Positions 8,589 through 16,963 of a DNA stretch of 64,000 nucleotides are shown piece by piece. Made by a program: the position numbers and the translations under genes. Location: NCBI GenBank assembly GCA_021770655.1, contig JAETQO010000006.1, positions 109,130 through 173,129 of the forward strand. Reading direction: 5' to 3'. The notes beneath the pieces were generated by a model. It was not told the DNA's origin. It made no database searches and saw only the letters and a program-made list of their open reading frames with translations. The stretch is from Ruminococcus sp. Its GTDB lineage: Bacteria; Bacillota; Clostridia; Oscillospirales; Ruminococcaceae. Each line of letters opens with the position of its first letter. Within the stretch, counting starts at the first letter, position 1.

Positions 8589-8617
8589 ATTATAGCACAT
8601 GCCGATCGTCATTTCAA
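8589..8617 (-). promoter_or_regulatory. Promoter separated from its gene by an R1 copy
   Basis: Minus strand: TTGAAA (8612-8617), 17-bp spacer, TATAAT (8589-8594). The R1 end begins 3 bases after the -10 box, so the transcript would start inside the repeat. Confidence 0.75.
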
Positions 8618-8730
8618 CAAAATTGCAGATTTTTCATCTTATAATCACAAAAAAACGAAATATAATAATAGTACAATGATACAAAACAAAGGCAACACCG
8701 CCCAAAGTATCATCGAAAGGAGCTGTAAAT

Positions 8731-8919
8731 ATGAAAGATAAAAAGCGCTATCCGCAGCCGACCGACGGAACTAAGGTATACAAGCCCCACGACGTTATTT
8801 CTATGGGACAGACTTATATTATCACAGATAATTACACTGCCGAAAACGGAAGAGTGTATAACCGTTCGGACGAAAACGCCGTAATGGCAAGAAAATGGGT
8901 GGACGCCAATAAAAAGTAA
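8731..8919 (+). CDS. Small soluble protein (62 aa), unknown function
   Basis: 62 residues with an AAGGAG site 9 bases before the ATG. Hydrophilic and charged, no membrane segment, ending KWVDANKK. The conserved-looking stretch MGQTYIITDNYTAENGRVYN suggests a small folded domain, but no family was recognised. It stands alone between R1 remnants; no terminator was identified. Confidence 0.65.
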   Translation: MKDKKRYPQPTDGTKVYKPHDVISMGQTYIITDNYTAENGRVYNRSDENAVMARKWVDANKK

Positions 8920-8929
8920 GCCGCCGCAG

Positions 8930-8958
8930 TTGAAAAGTCTCCGCCGTTATGATATAAT
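8930..8958 (+). promoter_or_regulatory. Promoter of the SDR gene
   Basis: TTGAAA (8930-8935), 17-bp spacer, TATAAT (8953-8958). Confidence 0.75.
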
Positions 8959-8970
8959 TGATTCTGATAA

Positions 8971-9014
8971 ATAAGGGCAATAGCGTTAACCGATGGTTGT
9001 TCGGTATTGCCTAA
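8971..9014. repeat. Short R1 remnant in the SDR leader
   Basis: AAGGGCAATAGCG at left and TATTGCCTAA at right with the GCGTTAACCG block between; same short type as 3469-3521. Confidence 0.6.
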
Positions 9015-9032
9015 GACGGCGGAGGTCTTTTT

Positions 9033-9764
9033 ATGAATAAAACTGCGTTCGTATCCGGCGGTTCGGGCGGCATCGGCAGCGAGATCTGCCGTGCGCTTGC
9101 AAAGAACGGCTGGCTTACGGCTATAGGCTACAAAAACGGCGGCGAAAGAGCCAAGGCTCTCGCGGCGGAGCTTTGCTCGGAGGGCTTGACCGCAAAAGCA
9201 TTTTACTGCGACATCTCGGAACTGAAAAGTATAGAGAAGTGCCTGTCGGAGCTGGAAAACTCTTTCGGCTCTGCGGGACTTCTTGTCAACAATGCCGGTA
9301 CGGCGGATATAAATCTTTTTACGGATCTGTCCGATGAAAGGCTTTGCGAAATACTTAACATAAATCTGCTCGGCGCTATGCGGCTTTCAAAGGCCGTTCT
9401 TCCGGATATGATAAGAAACCACAAGGGAAACATCATAAATATTTCCTCGGTGTGGGGCGAAAAGGGCGCCTCCTGCGAGGCGGCTTATTCTGCGGCAAAA
9501 GCGGGTCTTATCGGATTTACCAAAGCGCTTTCAAGAGAAGTTGCGCCCAGCGGTATCAGAGTAAACTGCGTTTCATGCGGAATAATCGACACAAGAATGA
9601 ATTGTGAGCTTTCCGAGGACGATCTTAAAGCGGTTATTGACGAAGTTCCGGCAGGAAGGATAGGTACTCCCGCCGATGTGGCAAACGCCGTTACGTTTCT
9701 TGCGGACGGCCGTTCCGACTACATTCACGGTCAAGTGATCAGGGTAGACGGCTGTTGGATATGA
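9033..9764 (+). CDS. SDR-family reductase, YmfI/FabG-like
   Basis: 243 residues, classic short-chain dehydrogenase. The NADP-binding motif GGSGGIGSE is at residues 9-17, NNAGTAD near 87, the catalytic Ser in NISSVWG near 137 and YSAAK near 151-155. The SVWGEKGASCEAAYSAAK and GIIDTRMN blocks resemble clostridial YmfI (elongation factor P 5-aminopentanone reductase) more than housekeeping FabG, and there are no fatty-acid genes nearby. GGCGGAGG stands 9 bases before the ATG. Substrate assignment is inference. Confidence 0.85.
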   Translation: MNKTAFVSGGSGGIGSEICRALAKNGWLTAIGYKNGGERAKALAAELCSEGLTAKAFYCDISELKSIEKCLSELENSFGSAGLLVNNAGTADINLFTDLSDERLCEILNINLLGAMRLSKAVLPDMIRNHKGNIINISSVWGEKGASCEAAYSAAKAGLIGFTKALSREVAPSGIRVNCVSCGIIDTRMNCELSEDDLKAVIDEVPAGRIGTPADVANAVTFLADGRSDYIHGQVIRVDGCWI

Positions 9765-9836
9765 GATACTGCTGAAACTTCCAGCTCCCGGGCGTATACA
9801 AATTCCCGCTTTCTGCATATAATATAGGTAACAGTA

Positions 9837-10015
9837 TTAAGGCAACACCGCACAACTATTGTGTGCGGATAACGCAGAAAATTTTTCGACAGATTGTATA
9901 GAAACGACTCAGGAATACTTGCGTCTTTCAAGGAGTTTCTGTGCAAGATGACGGAAAATTGGCAGGTTAGACGTACACAAAGCCGTTAGGCGGTAGTTGT
10001 GCGGTGTTGCCTTAA
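9837..10015. repeat. R1 MITE, full-length copy
   Basis: 179 bp, same orientation and ends as the 7426 copy. It fills most of the gap between the SDR gene and the VanY-like gene. Confidence 0.9.
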
Positions 10016-10063
10016 CCTAAAGCGAAACAATAACATTGAAACAAACGGCGGGAGGTCGGAAAA

Positions 10064-10639
10064 ATGGATTATCTGGTGCTTGTTGATAAATTTAATCCTG
10101 TAGATATCAAGCTTTACAACTCTCTGGAGCTTACAGAGGTACAGGGCAAGCTGGTCGAAGTTCAGGCAGGCAGACAGCTTCGTATGCTTCTCAGCCGTGC
10201 GCAGGAAGAGGGGATAAGGCTGAAAATAATTTCCGCTTACCGCTCTTTCGACTACCAGCAGATGCTGTGGGAGAGAGAAGTTTCCAGAGAAATGTGGAGC
10301 GGTCTTGACTATGACAGCGCTATCGCCAAGGTGGCAAGGACCCTTGCTCTCCCCGGTTCCAGCGAGCATAACACAGGTCTTGCGGTAGACATAGGCTGTG
10401 AAGGGGACAATGATGTAAGCGATGATTTTTACCGCACAAAGGAATCAAGGTGGCTGTGCGCTCACGCCGCACAGTACGGCTTTATCCTGCGCTATCCCAG
10501 ATTGAAGGAACAGATAACGGGAATAGATTTCGAGCCGTGGCATTACCGTTATGTAGGCTCGGAAGCCGCAAAGCTTATTTCCGACGGCGGGCTTTGCCTT
10601 GAGGAATTTCTGCATTTCTACTCTGAAAAATATATCTGA
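10064..10639 (+). CDS. D-alanyl-D-alanine carboxypeptidase, VanY/M15B family
   Basis: 191 residues. The zinc site of M15B peptidases is complete: SEHNTGLAVDIG (residues about 105-116) gives the His and Asp ligands and EPWHYRYVG (about 163-171) gives the catalytic Glu and third His ligand. Such enzymes trim the terminal D-Ala of peptidoglycan stem peptides. No signal peptide or membrane segment is visible at the N-terminus (MDYLVLVDKFNPVD), which is unusual for an enzyme whose substrate is outside. GGGAGG precedes the ATG. No other vancomycin-resistance genes are near. Confidence 0.88.
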   Translation: MDYLVLVDKFNPVDIKLYNSLELTEVQGKLVEVQAGRQLRMLLSRAQEEGIRLKIISAYRSFDYQQMLWEREVSREMWSGLDYDSAIAKVARTLALPGSSEHNTGLAVDIGCEGDNDVSDDFYRTKESRWLCAHAAQYGFILRYPRLKEQITGIDFEPWHYRYVGSEAAKLISDGGLCLEEFLHFYSEKYI

Positions 10640-10787
10640 AATCCTGCACCGAAATCAGTTTTACAACATTTTAAGGCAAACACATTATCCAACACTCGGA
10701 AAAACACACGAAAATCACCTTATTTGTTATACATTATGCCCATTTACGGCACAAAAACCGATTTGCGTGAAAATACTGTGAAAATAA

Positions 10788-10816
10788 TTGACATAAGACA
10801 GTTTGTGTAGTATAAT
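10788..10816 (+). promoter_or_regulatory. Perfect consensus promoter of the 50-residue gene
   Basis: TTGACA (10788-10793), exactly 17 bp, TATAAT (10811-10816). A leader of about 95 bases follows. Confidence 0.88.
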
Positions 10817-10915
10817 TATAGCAATAAAAACTAAGTGCTCTGTATCTGCAAAGTCATCTTTCTCAAAGGCGGCGGGTAATGCTTATCAGACGCTTGGGGG
10901 AAAGGAAGTCTCGCT

Positions 10916-11068
10916 ATGTCAAATTATTCACGCAAAAAATCATTCTGGGCGCTTATGGGCACTCTTATTCTTGTTATCGCTTCGACCGCTCTTTTCGTAT
11001 ACAAATATCTTGAAGACAAAGAACACACCGAAAAATGGAAAGACTACGACGAATGCGGTCTCCAATAA
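10916..11068 (+). CDS. 50-residue single-pass membrane protein
   Basis: MSNYSRKKSFW starts a 50-codon frame with GGGGGAAAGGAAG upstream and a perfect promoter. Residues 12-30 (ALMGTLILVIASTALFVYK) form one membrane helix; the N-terminus is basic (likely inside) and the C-terminus is charged (EDKEHTEKWKDYDECGLQ). No family was recognised. The stop codon is followed immediately by an R2 repeat. Promoter strength and ribosome site argue that it is real and well expressed. Confidence 0.7.
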   Translation: MSNYSRKKSFWALMGTLILVIASTALFVYKYLEDKEHTEKWKDYDECGLQ

Positions 11069-11357
11069 TTTTTAATTCGGGGTGCTCTTTTTAATTCGGG
11101 GTGCAAGGTACTTCATGGAGTAACGACTCAGCCCGAAGACCTCGCTTGCTGGGGCTTTTCCATAGCATTAAACCACACATGGTGCGTTTGGTGGTTTTCG
11201 GCGACGTTGTTGCAACCGCCTTTTTAATTCGGGTCGCTTTTTTTAATTCGGGGTGCAAGGTACTTCAAGGAACAACTATCCCGCCCGAAGACCTCGCTTG
11301 CTGGGGCTTTTCCATAGCATTAAACCGCACATGGTGCGGTTGGTGTTCTAAAAAGGT
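11069..11357. repeat. Two tandem R2 copies, TTTTTAATTCGG end first
   Basis: Copies at 11069-11220 and 11221-11357 share ACTTCA(T/A)GGA, CCCGAAGACCTCGCTTG and CTTTTCCATAGCATTAAACC. The leading end also occurs as extra partial units (two at 11069 and 11085, and again at 11221 and 11242). Confidence 0.85.
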
Positions 11358-11376
11358 TTGATGAATGTCAAAAATT

Positions 11377-11407
11377 AAGGAGTTGTTGCATGGTGCAACA
11401 GCTCCTT
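11377..11407. terminator. Hairpin between inverted R2 copies
   Basis: AAGGAGTTGTTGCA (11377-11390) pairs with TGCAACAGCTCCTT (11394-11407). The plus side continues TAAAAT, the minus side TTAATTTTTG, so direction is uncertain. Confidence 0.55.
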
Positions 11408-11449
11408 TAAAATATTCAACAGATTTGTAAGAGAATATGCAAACGGATT

Positions 11450-11637
11450 TGGGTGCTTGACGTCCCCTATACTTATAATTCCGATACACAACAACGTCGC
11501 CGAAAACCATCAAACACACTTTGTGAGGTTTAATGCTATGGAAAAGCCCATGCAAGCGAGGTCTTCGGGCTGAGTCGTTACTCCTTGAAGTACCTTGCAC
11601 CCCGAATTAAAAAGAGCGACCCGAATTAAAAAAGAGA
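11450..11637. repeat. R2 copy, inverted relative to 11069
   Basis: About 150 bp closely matching the complement of 11069-11220 (CAACGTCGCCGAAAACCA through CCCCGAATTAAAAAGAG). Its end supplies the stop codon of spoIIP. Confidence 0.85.
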
Positions 11638-12774
11638 AGCAAGGGTCTTGCCTATAAGCTCGCCGGTATATTGAACCTGATCGATGGAGTTTCCGTGACT
11701 GCCTACTTCAATAAGCAGCGAGCCCGTGGTAAGGTCCTGATTGTAAAAGCGGTAGTCAAACAAGACAGGTCTTGTGATACCCTGCCAGTTGCCTTCCAGT
11801 GCGGATTGAAGCTTGCAGGCAAAATGAAAATTCTTTATGTAATTTGGCATTCCCATAGTGCCGTCGTCGCAGCCTGAGATTATCATAAGCTGAGCCGCCT
11901 GCCTGCCGCCTATCTCTGTGACAGGCGCAAGTCTTGTGCCGTCCTCTCGTTCGATACCGTCGCGGTGAATGTCAAGACATATCTTTATGGACGGATATTT
12001 TTCAAGTATCTCACTTACCGCCGCCCTGCTTGAATCATAAGAACCGTTGTAGCTTGGATAATCGTGAACAAGCGTATCATGAACATATGGGATACCCGCC
12101 TTGTCAAGCTGTTCGCATATCTTGTCGCCCACAGAAATTATATTTTTACTGCGGTCGGTGGTCTTGCAGGAAAACGAACTGTCGTAATAATCGCGGGCGT
12201 AAGGCTCAAAGCTTTCCGTGGCGTGAGTGTGATAAATCAGGATCTGCGGCTCGTCGGAGTTGACTTCAAGCTCAAAGTCACAGGGCTTTCCGCTCTCGGC
12301 GTAAAGCTCCTCATTGGAAAGCTCGGTGCAGTTTCTCACCTGCCCGCCGCCGTCAAGGTCGAAATACTGCTCGCCGTCATATTCACCGTAGGTGTAATTT
12401 TCAATAACTCCGTCACGGCTCTCCATGCTTGCCGGATATGGTATCTTGTCGGAAACGTCCTCGGCAGGCAAAGGACTGGGTACCTCACTGCTCTCGGACG
12501 GTATCTCCAGCTCCTGAGGCGCCATGTCCATATCCCATACCCCCCGCTTTGCCACTACCGCGCTTTCCAGCTCTTTTGATACATATATACTCTTTTTCTT
12601 TTCCGCACCCTTGACCTCTCCCCTGTCGTATTCTCCCATAGCAAGACCCGCCGCAGCTGCGGCAAGAGTATTAAGCTTAGAGGCCGCCTTTGCGTAAAAC
12701 CATATCCCCACAGGCACTACAAACACCGCCGTTATAACGGCAAGGGCTTTCAGACAGGCTCGTTTTATATCCAT
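11626..12774 (-). CDS. spoIIP: Stage II sporulation protein P
   Basis: 382 residues, normal for SpoIIP, the amidase/endopeptidase that acts with SpoIID and SpoIIM to thin septal peptidoglycan during engulfment. There is an N-terminal membrane anchor (residues 9-30), a low-complexity linker, and the catalytic amidase_3-like domain with ILIYHTHATESF near 178, CLDIHRDG near 270 and LLIEVGSHGN near 358. The last codons (LASLF then TAA) are read from an R2 repeat, so the native C-terminus may be slightly altered. It is evidence for a sporulating ancestry. Confidence 0.93.
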   Translation of the reverse strand: MDIKRACLKALAVITAVFVVPVGIWFYAKAASKLNTLAAAAAGLAMGEYDRGEVKGAEKKKSIYVSKELESAVVAKRGVWDMDMAPQELEIPSESSEVPSPLPAEDVSDKIPYPASMESRDGVIENYTYGEYDGEQYFDLDGGGQVRNCTELSNEELYAESGKPCDFELEVNSDEPQILIYHTHATESFEPYARDYYDSSFSCKTTDRSKNIISVGDKICEQLDKAGIPYVHDTLVHDYPSYNGSYDSSRAAVSEILEKYPSIKICLDIHRDGIEREDGTRLAPVTEIGGRQAAQLMIISGCDDGTMGMPNYIKNFHFACKLQSALEGNWQGITRPVLFDYRFYNQDLTTGSLLIEVGSHGNSIDQVQYTGELIGKTLASLF

Positions 12775-12884
12775 TTTCCGTCACTCCCGATATAAATTAT
12801 ACTATATAATATATATGCAGGACAGGCAGTGTTATTCATGAAAATTCACTGTTTAATCGCACAACCACTACCATGCAATCAATT

Positions 12885-13020
12885 TATCGAAAAAGTCTTT
12901 TGTAACTGCCAAAGAGATAAAAAGAGCGGGAAAATTCTTGTTCGACGTAGCTTACAAGAATTGAGCGAGAGCGAAAATTATCACTCTACTTGTTCGCAAT
13001 AATTCGGGGCTTCCCCTTAT
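12885..13020. repeat. R3 repeat, partial
   Basis: About 135 bp sharing (C)A(G/A)T(T/C)T(A/G)TCGAAAAAGTC, AACTGCCAA and AGAGCGGGAAAATTCTTG with the 22163 copy; ends near GGGGCTTCCCC. The rest of the 12775-13089 gap shows nothing else. Confidence 0.8.
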
Positions 13021-13050
13021 TTCTCATCAAACCTAGGTTTATCAACAAAA

Positions 13051-13088
13051 ATAGGCAGCACCGCACAACTACTGTCGTGCGGTGCTGC
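13051..13088 (-). terminator. R1-derived hairpin acting as terminator
   Basis: Perfect 12-bp stem GCAGCACCGCAC (13055-13066 with 13077-13088), then TATTTTTG on the minus strand. The stem is the R1 terminal sequence; it lies just after the stop codon of the preceding minus-strand gene. Confidence 0.75.
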
Positions 13089-13089
13089 A

Positions 13090-13584
13090 TTAATATATCC
13101 AATAAGAGGGCATAAGAAACAGTATCGGCGTTGTGAATACCGCAAAAATAAGAGCAATCTTTCTTTTAACGCTGTCGTCAAGCGCAGTTTTACGCAGTGC
13201 GAATTTCTTATCCAGCTTATAGATCACAAATGATGCTATGAACATACACATTACCGTGTACAGAAAAGCAATAATATTCCCCCATGGATTATAGGTTATG
13301 CTCATACTTACGCCGTGCATACCTATGTTATCGAATATAAAAGTCTCCCCGACCATAAGCAATCCGCCTGCAATATCACCCAGAATACCGAACAGAAATA
13401 TCCTGATTATGGACTTTTTCCATATCTCCTTTTTTCCGTCTATATTCTTTATTTTAAGATATATCAGTAAAACGGCGGAATCTATCAGAAAATTTGATAT
13501 TATCACCGGTATCCATGCGACAGGAAACACAACAAGCAACCATACGGGAAACATCATATTGTAAAGTCTTATTTCTTTTTTCAT
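13090..13584 (-). CDS. Four-helix membrane protein, partner of XRE regulator
   Basis: 164 residues with hydrophobic segments at about 12-42, 58-80, 100-122 and 140-160. No family recognised. Its ATG overlaps the stop of the upstream XRE regulator by 4 bases (ATGA), so translation is coupled and the two likely form a regulator-target pair. The stop codon TAA is formed at the edge of an R1-type hairpin. Confidence 0.75.
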   Translation of the reverse strand: MKKEIRLYNMMFPVWLLVVFPVAWIPVIISNFLIDSAVLLIYLKIKNIDGKKEIWKKSIIRIFLFGILGDIAGGLLMVGETFIFDNIGMHGVSMSITYNPWGNIIAFLYTVMCMFIASFVIYKLDKKFALRKTALDDSVKRKIALIFAVFTTPILFLMPSYWIY

Positions 13585-14042
13585 TTTTCATCCCTCTTCT
13601 CAATCAGTTCTGCCGTTTCCTTTACGTCTTCAAGCTTAAAGGAGGAGCAGACCCGACAGTCGTCTGCGGTAAGAAGACGGTAATGTCCCGAAACGTAATT
13701 CTGCTGTATCTTCCAGCTTTCCGTCTGCTCCACGACCCTCCACCAGACCTTTCCGCCCATAGTTTTGGGATAGCTCACCTCCACGCTTTCAAAGGCGAGC
13801 GCTTTTACCATATCCGACATTTCTCCGCCGAAACGGTTCTGCAAAACCGAGCTTTCCGAAAAAACCGCCGAAAGCGTTACCGCTCCCGACCAACCCAGAG
13901 AAGAACGCCCCTTTTCTATCTCCACCAGCGTTTTTTTGGACAAACCTATGCAACCCGCCATTTTATCCTGTGTAAGACCGTATTCCGTCCTCACAAGCTT
14001 CAGACTTTCGTCCATTTCTTTTATGAATTCCGCCCTGTTCAT
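13581..14042 (-). CDS. XRE-family transcriptional regulator
   Basis: 153 residues. Residues about 14-70 form a Cro/CI helix-turn-helix (YGLTQDKMAGCIGLSKKTLVEIEKG). The remaining 80 residues hold a domain of unknown role with GGKVWWRVVE and SGHYRLLTADD, perhaps a signal-sensing or dimerising part. AAAGGAG is 12 bases before the ATG. It is coupled by a 4-base overlap to the membrane protein downstream. Confidence 0.85.
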   Translation of the reverse strand: MNRAEFIKEMDESLKLVRTEYGLTQDKMAGCIGLSKKTLVEIEKGRSSLGWSGAVTLSAVFSESSVLQNRFGGEMSDMVKALAFESVEVSYPKTMGGKVWWRVVEQTESWKIQQNYVSGHYRLLTADDCRVCSSFKLEDVKETAELIEKRDEK

Positions 14043-14186
14043 CTTCTAAGCGCTCCTTTTGTTGTTGATTTTCTATCCGTTTTGTTGCCAATATTCTCTT
14101 TTAGTGTAATTTTACATCGTCAATATGTAAAAGTCAATAGCGCCGATATAAAATCAGCGCTATGCACAAATTATGAACGAAAAATT

Positions 14187-14873
14187 CTACAGCTTTATAT
14201 CTACCGGTTTATCAAGCGTCATTGAATCGGGAGTTACAATGCAGTCATAACAAAGTATCTTCACGCCCCTTTTCTCCGCCGCTTTCAGAGCCTCGCCGAA
14301 CTCCGGGTGAGTTTCATAATTGGGCGTAAAATATTTTATGTCTTTCATCTGAATAAGCAAAAGCACATAAGCCTCAAAGCCCTCGTCTATGCAGTCCGCA
14401 AGCCCGATGATATGCTTTACTCCCCTCTCGGTGGGGGCGTCGGGAAACATTGCGACGCCGTTTCTTTCAAGTGTACAGCCCTTGACCTCCATAAATATTT
14501 TTCTGTCCGTTTTATCGGACTGCAAATAGAAGTCAAAGCGTGAATTTCCGTGAGTTTTTTCGGAAAAGACCTCCATATCCCCGCCGAAAGGCTTTTTCTC
14601 TCTGAGCCACTCCCCTACCGCCTTGTTGGGAGCCTGGCTGTCCATATTGATAAGCCTTTCCCCCTTTTGCACCGCCACAAGATCAAACGCCGTCCTGCGG
14701 TCGGGATTAGAAACCTTTTCAAGCCGGACCTCCGCGCCGGGAATAAGCAGTTCCTTACAGCGTCCCGTGTTCTTGACGTGACAAACCTCGACCCTGCCGT
14801 CTATCTCAACGTTGGCAATAAATCTGTTTGGTCTGGAAAGAAATATGCCTTTATGTATATTATTGTATCTCAT
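14187..14873 (-). CDS. sfsA: DNA/RNA nuclease SfsA family protein
   Basis: 228 residues from the ATG at 14873, preceded by AAGGAGG at 6 bases; in-frame starts further up are poor. SfsA family landmarks are visible: RPNRFIANV near residue 14, CHVKNTGRC near 30, DSQAPN near 80, SRFDFYL near 112, FMEVKGCTL near 125 and FPDAPTERG near 142. The E-K pair in EVKG is the nuclease-like site. In E. coli the gene was found through sugar-fermentation stimulation; its role here is unknown. Confidence 0.9.
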   Translation of the reverse strand: MRYNNIHKGIFLSRPNRFIANVEIDGRVEVCHVKNTGRCKELLIPGAEVRLEKVSNPDRRTAFDLVAVQKGERLINMDSQAPNKAVGEWLREKKPFGGDMEVFSEKTHGNSRFDFYLQSDKTDRKIFMEVKGCTLERNGVAMFPDAPTERGVKHIIGLADCIDEGFEAYVLLLIQMKDIKYFTPNYETHPEFGEALKAAEKRGVKILCYDCIVTPDSMTLDKPVDIKL

Positions 14874-14921
14874 AGCTATCCTCCTTGTATTCACGGTTAT
14901 ATTATAACATATTACTGTCCT

Positions 14922-15100
14922 TTAAGGCAACACCGCAAAACTATTGTGTGCGGATAACGCAGAAAATTTTTAGTTAGATTGTATAGAAACGACGCAGGAA
15001 TACCTGTGTCTTTCAAGGAGTTTCTGTGCAAGATAACGGAAAATTGGCAAGTTAGACGTGCACAAAGCCGTTAGGCGGTAGTTGTTCGGTGTTGCCTTAA
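14922..15100. repeat. R1 MITE, full-length copy upstream of sfsA
   Basis: 179 bp. Read on the minus strand its end gives TTGCCT, 18 bp before a TATAAT at about 14898, so the repeat may supply the -35 element of sfsA. Confidence 0.88.
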
Positions 15101-15238
15101 AGCAATACCACAGCCCCGAAGAACTGCATTTTAGCATTATATGAACGTAATTTAGTGTAAAAGCATATAAATTCACCGCTCTTACCGCCCTCAGATTTGT
15201 ATGGAAATATAAAATCGAAAAAAACGACGTAAATTTTA

Positions 15239-15267
15239 TTGACGTTATTTTAAAAATATGTTATATT
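15239..15267 (+). promoter_or_regulatory. Promoter of the first lipoprotein gene
   Basis: TTGACG (15239-15244), 17-bp spacer, TATATT (15262-15267). Confidence 0.8.
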
Positions 15268-15313
15268 ATTTATCACAGTAAAAAACCAAAAAATAAGAAA
15301 TGTGAGGTAAACT

Positions 15314-16120
15314 ATGAAAAAAATAACTGCATTGATCGTATCCCTTGTCATGACCTGCGCTGTAACGGCAGGCTGCGGCTCCGATTCCGACAGTTCTTCC
15401 AAAGCGGAGAAATCTTCCTCTGCGGCTTCTGCCGACGAGTCAAAAGCGGCTGTTGCCGATAAGCTTGAGGACACTCTTACTTATAAGTTCACTGAATCCC
15501 TCAAAGGCGACAGCTTATCAGCAGATATGACGATCAGCTCCGATTACAGCGACGACTCCCCTATGCTCATTGAAGTAAGCGGAAAAAATATGCACGTCAG
15601 CATGGACATGATGGGTATGACTATCGAGTATTATGTTATCGACGGAAAAATGTATACGCTCGATGCAAACACAAAAACCTACTATGTAGCGGATATGGAC
15701 GAAGAAATCGATATGTCTGCAACAGATCTTTGTCAGGGACTCACAGACCAATATTCTTTTGTAAGCTCTGAAAAGACCGACGACGGTATGATATGCGAAA
15801 CCTTCAATTACTCCGAAGACTGGGATCTTGGCTCAGGCGTAACTCTTGAAAGCGGCAGCTCCGCCGAGGCATTCACCAGTGTAGTAAGATACTATTTCGA
15901 CGAAAATACAGGCAGCATAGTCAAGACAGAATCCGAGGCTGATTCGATGGGCGGCGTTACGACATGCAAATTCAACTCTTTCTCCACCGAGAACGTAGAG
16001 GTTAAGCTTCCCGACGATTTTGATACATGGAGCGAGGAAAGCCTCGACCTTGATAACTGGGAGTTTGACGAATCCGGCTCGGACTACGGACTTGATACCG
16101 ACGAAACAGACGCCGAATAA
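15314..16120 (+). CDS. Lipoprotein, LolA/LppX-like size, unknown function
   Basis: 268 residues. A signal peptide ends in the lipobox VTAGC (Cys 21), followed by a Ser-rich linker. The mature part has repeated strand-like segments (MLIEVSGKNMHVSMDMM, YYVIDGKMYTLD) and an acidic tail. The pattern of a per-residue readout of a small secreted beta-sheet protein resembles Firmicute lipoproteins that carry a LolA-like fold, but that is inference. GTGAGG precedes the ATG. A second, related lipoprotein follows 59 bases later. Confidence 0.8.
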   Translation: MKKITALIVSLVMTCAVTAGCGSDSDSSSKAEKSSSAASADESKAAVADKLEDTLTYKFTESLKGDSLSADMTISSDYSDDSPMLIEVSGKNMHVSMDMMGMTIEYYVIDGKMYTLDANTKTYYVADMDEEIDMSATDLCQGLTDQYSFVSSEKTDDGMICETFNYSEDWDLGSGVTLESGSSAEAFTSVVRYYFDENTGSIVKTESEADSMGGVTTCKFNSFSTENVEVKLPDDFDTWSEESLDLDNWEFDESGSDYGLDTDETDAE

Positions 16121-16179
16121 TATATTTAAATTTTACTGCGCCAAAATCTGATAGCGCGGACGTATCGGAGGAATTACAT

Positions 16180-16932
16180 ATGGATGTAAGAAAAATCATA
16201 ACTTTTGCCGCTGCGGCGGTCATGTGCGCAGGCTTTGCAGGCTGCGGCTCAAAAGACAACAGCTCTTCTGAATCAACGACAGCGACGGCATCCGCCGTTT
16301 CTTCTGCGGAAACCACAAGCGAAAACAGCAGCGCTCAGGCAGAGGAAAGCTCTGCGGCTGAACCTGCCGCTGTCACAGATTACGACGTTGACGGCGATTA
16401 CAGAGCCTTTGACGATCTGAAAGAAAAATATGCAGACGGATATCTGATTTCACTGACCGGACAGCTTGCCGGCTCAAACATCGATTACACTATCTGCGTA
16501 AAGGACGGAAAGGCTTATGAGGGCACGACCGTTCAGGGTATGAAGTCTTACGTAGTAATTCCCGGCGACGGAAAAAGCTACAATGTTTCTGAGGGTACAA
16601 CGACCTATAGCGTAACGGACGAAGCCGACGGAGACGTAAGCAGTTCCGACGTGCTTTTCGGCGCAACTCTTGATTTTGACCATGCGGTCATTGAGCCAAA
16701 CGACAACGTGGTATTTGAATACTACAAGCTTGACGAAACCGTAGCAGGACAGCCGGGATTTATCGTATACGGCTTTAACGGAAACACCTACGATCTCAAG
16801 CAGGTTGTTCTCGTACCAGACGGCGGCGGAGATCCTATATACTTTATGGTAAACTCCATAGCCGAGGCAGACGAGAGTATGCTGGAAGTCCCCGACCTTT
16901 CGGCTTATACCGAAGAGATCGTAAGCGACTAA
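16180..16932 (+). CDS. Lipoprotein, second of a tandem pair
   Basis: 250 residues; lipobox GFAGC (Cys at about 23), then a Ser/Thr/Ala-rich linker and a globular part. Segments such as CVKDGKAYEGTTVQGMK and TTTYSVTDEADG parallel the DGKMYTLD and TKTYYVADMDEE stretches of the upstream lipoprotein, suggesting an old duplication. ACGGAGG-like site (CGGAGG) 10 bases before the ATG. It shares the upstream promoter or read-through, and ends in a clear terminator. Confidence 0.8.
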   Translation: MDVRKIITFAAAAVMCAGFAGCGSKDNSSSESTTATASAVSSAETTSENSSAQAEESSAAEPAAVTDYDVDGDYRAFDDLKEKYADGYLISLTGQLAGSNIDYTICVKDGKAYEGTTVQGMKSYVVIPGDGKSYNVSEGTTTYSVTDEADGDVSSSDVLFGATLDFDHAVIEPNDNVVFEYYKLDETVAGQPGFIVYGFNGNTYDLKQVVLVPDGGGDPIYFMVNSIAEADESMLEVPDLSAYTEEIVSD

Positions 16933-16963
16933 CGGTTCTGCCTATATTTATATATGTATCTGC

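Noticed and set aside
10064..10639. Vancomycin-resistance cluster
   Set aside because: Only a VanY-like peptidase is present; no VanA/H/X or VanRS genes are near, so a resistance role is not supported.
11101..11361. Frame reading MQGTSWSND across R2 copies
   Set aside because: The same peptide appears in several frames and strands wherever R2 occurs; it is repeat sequence without ribosome sites.
7426..15100. Regularly repeated R1 copies as a CRISPR array
   Set aside because: Copies are 179 bp, spaced by kilobases with genes between, and have inverted ends; not direct repeats with short spacers.
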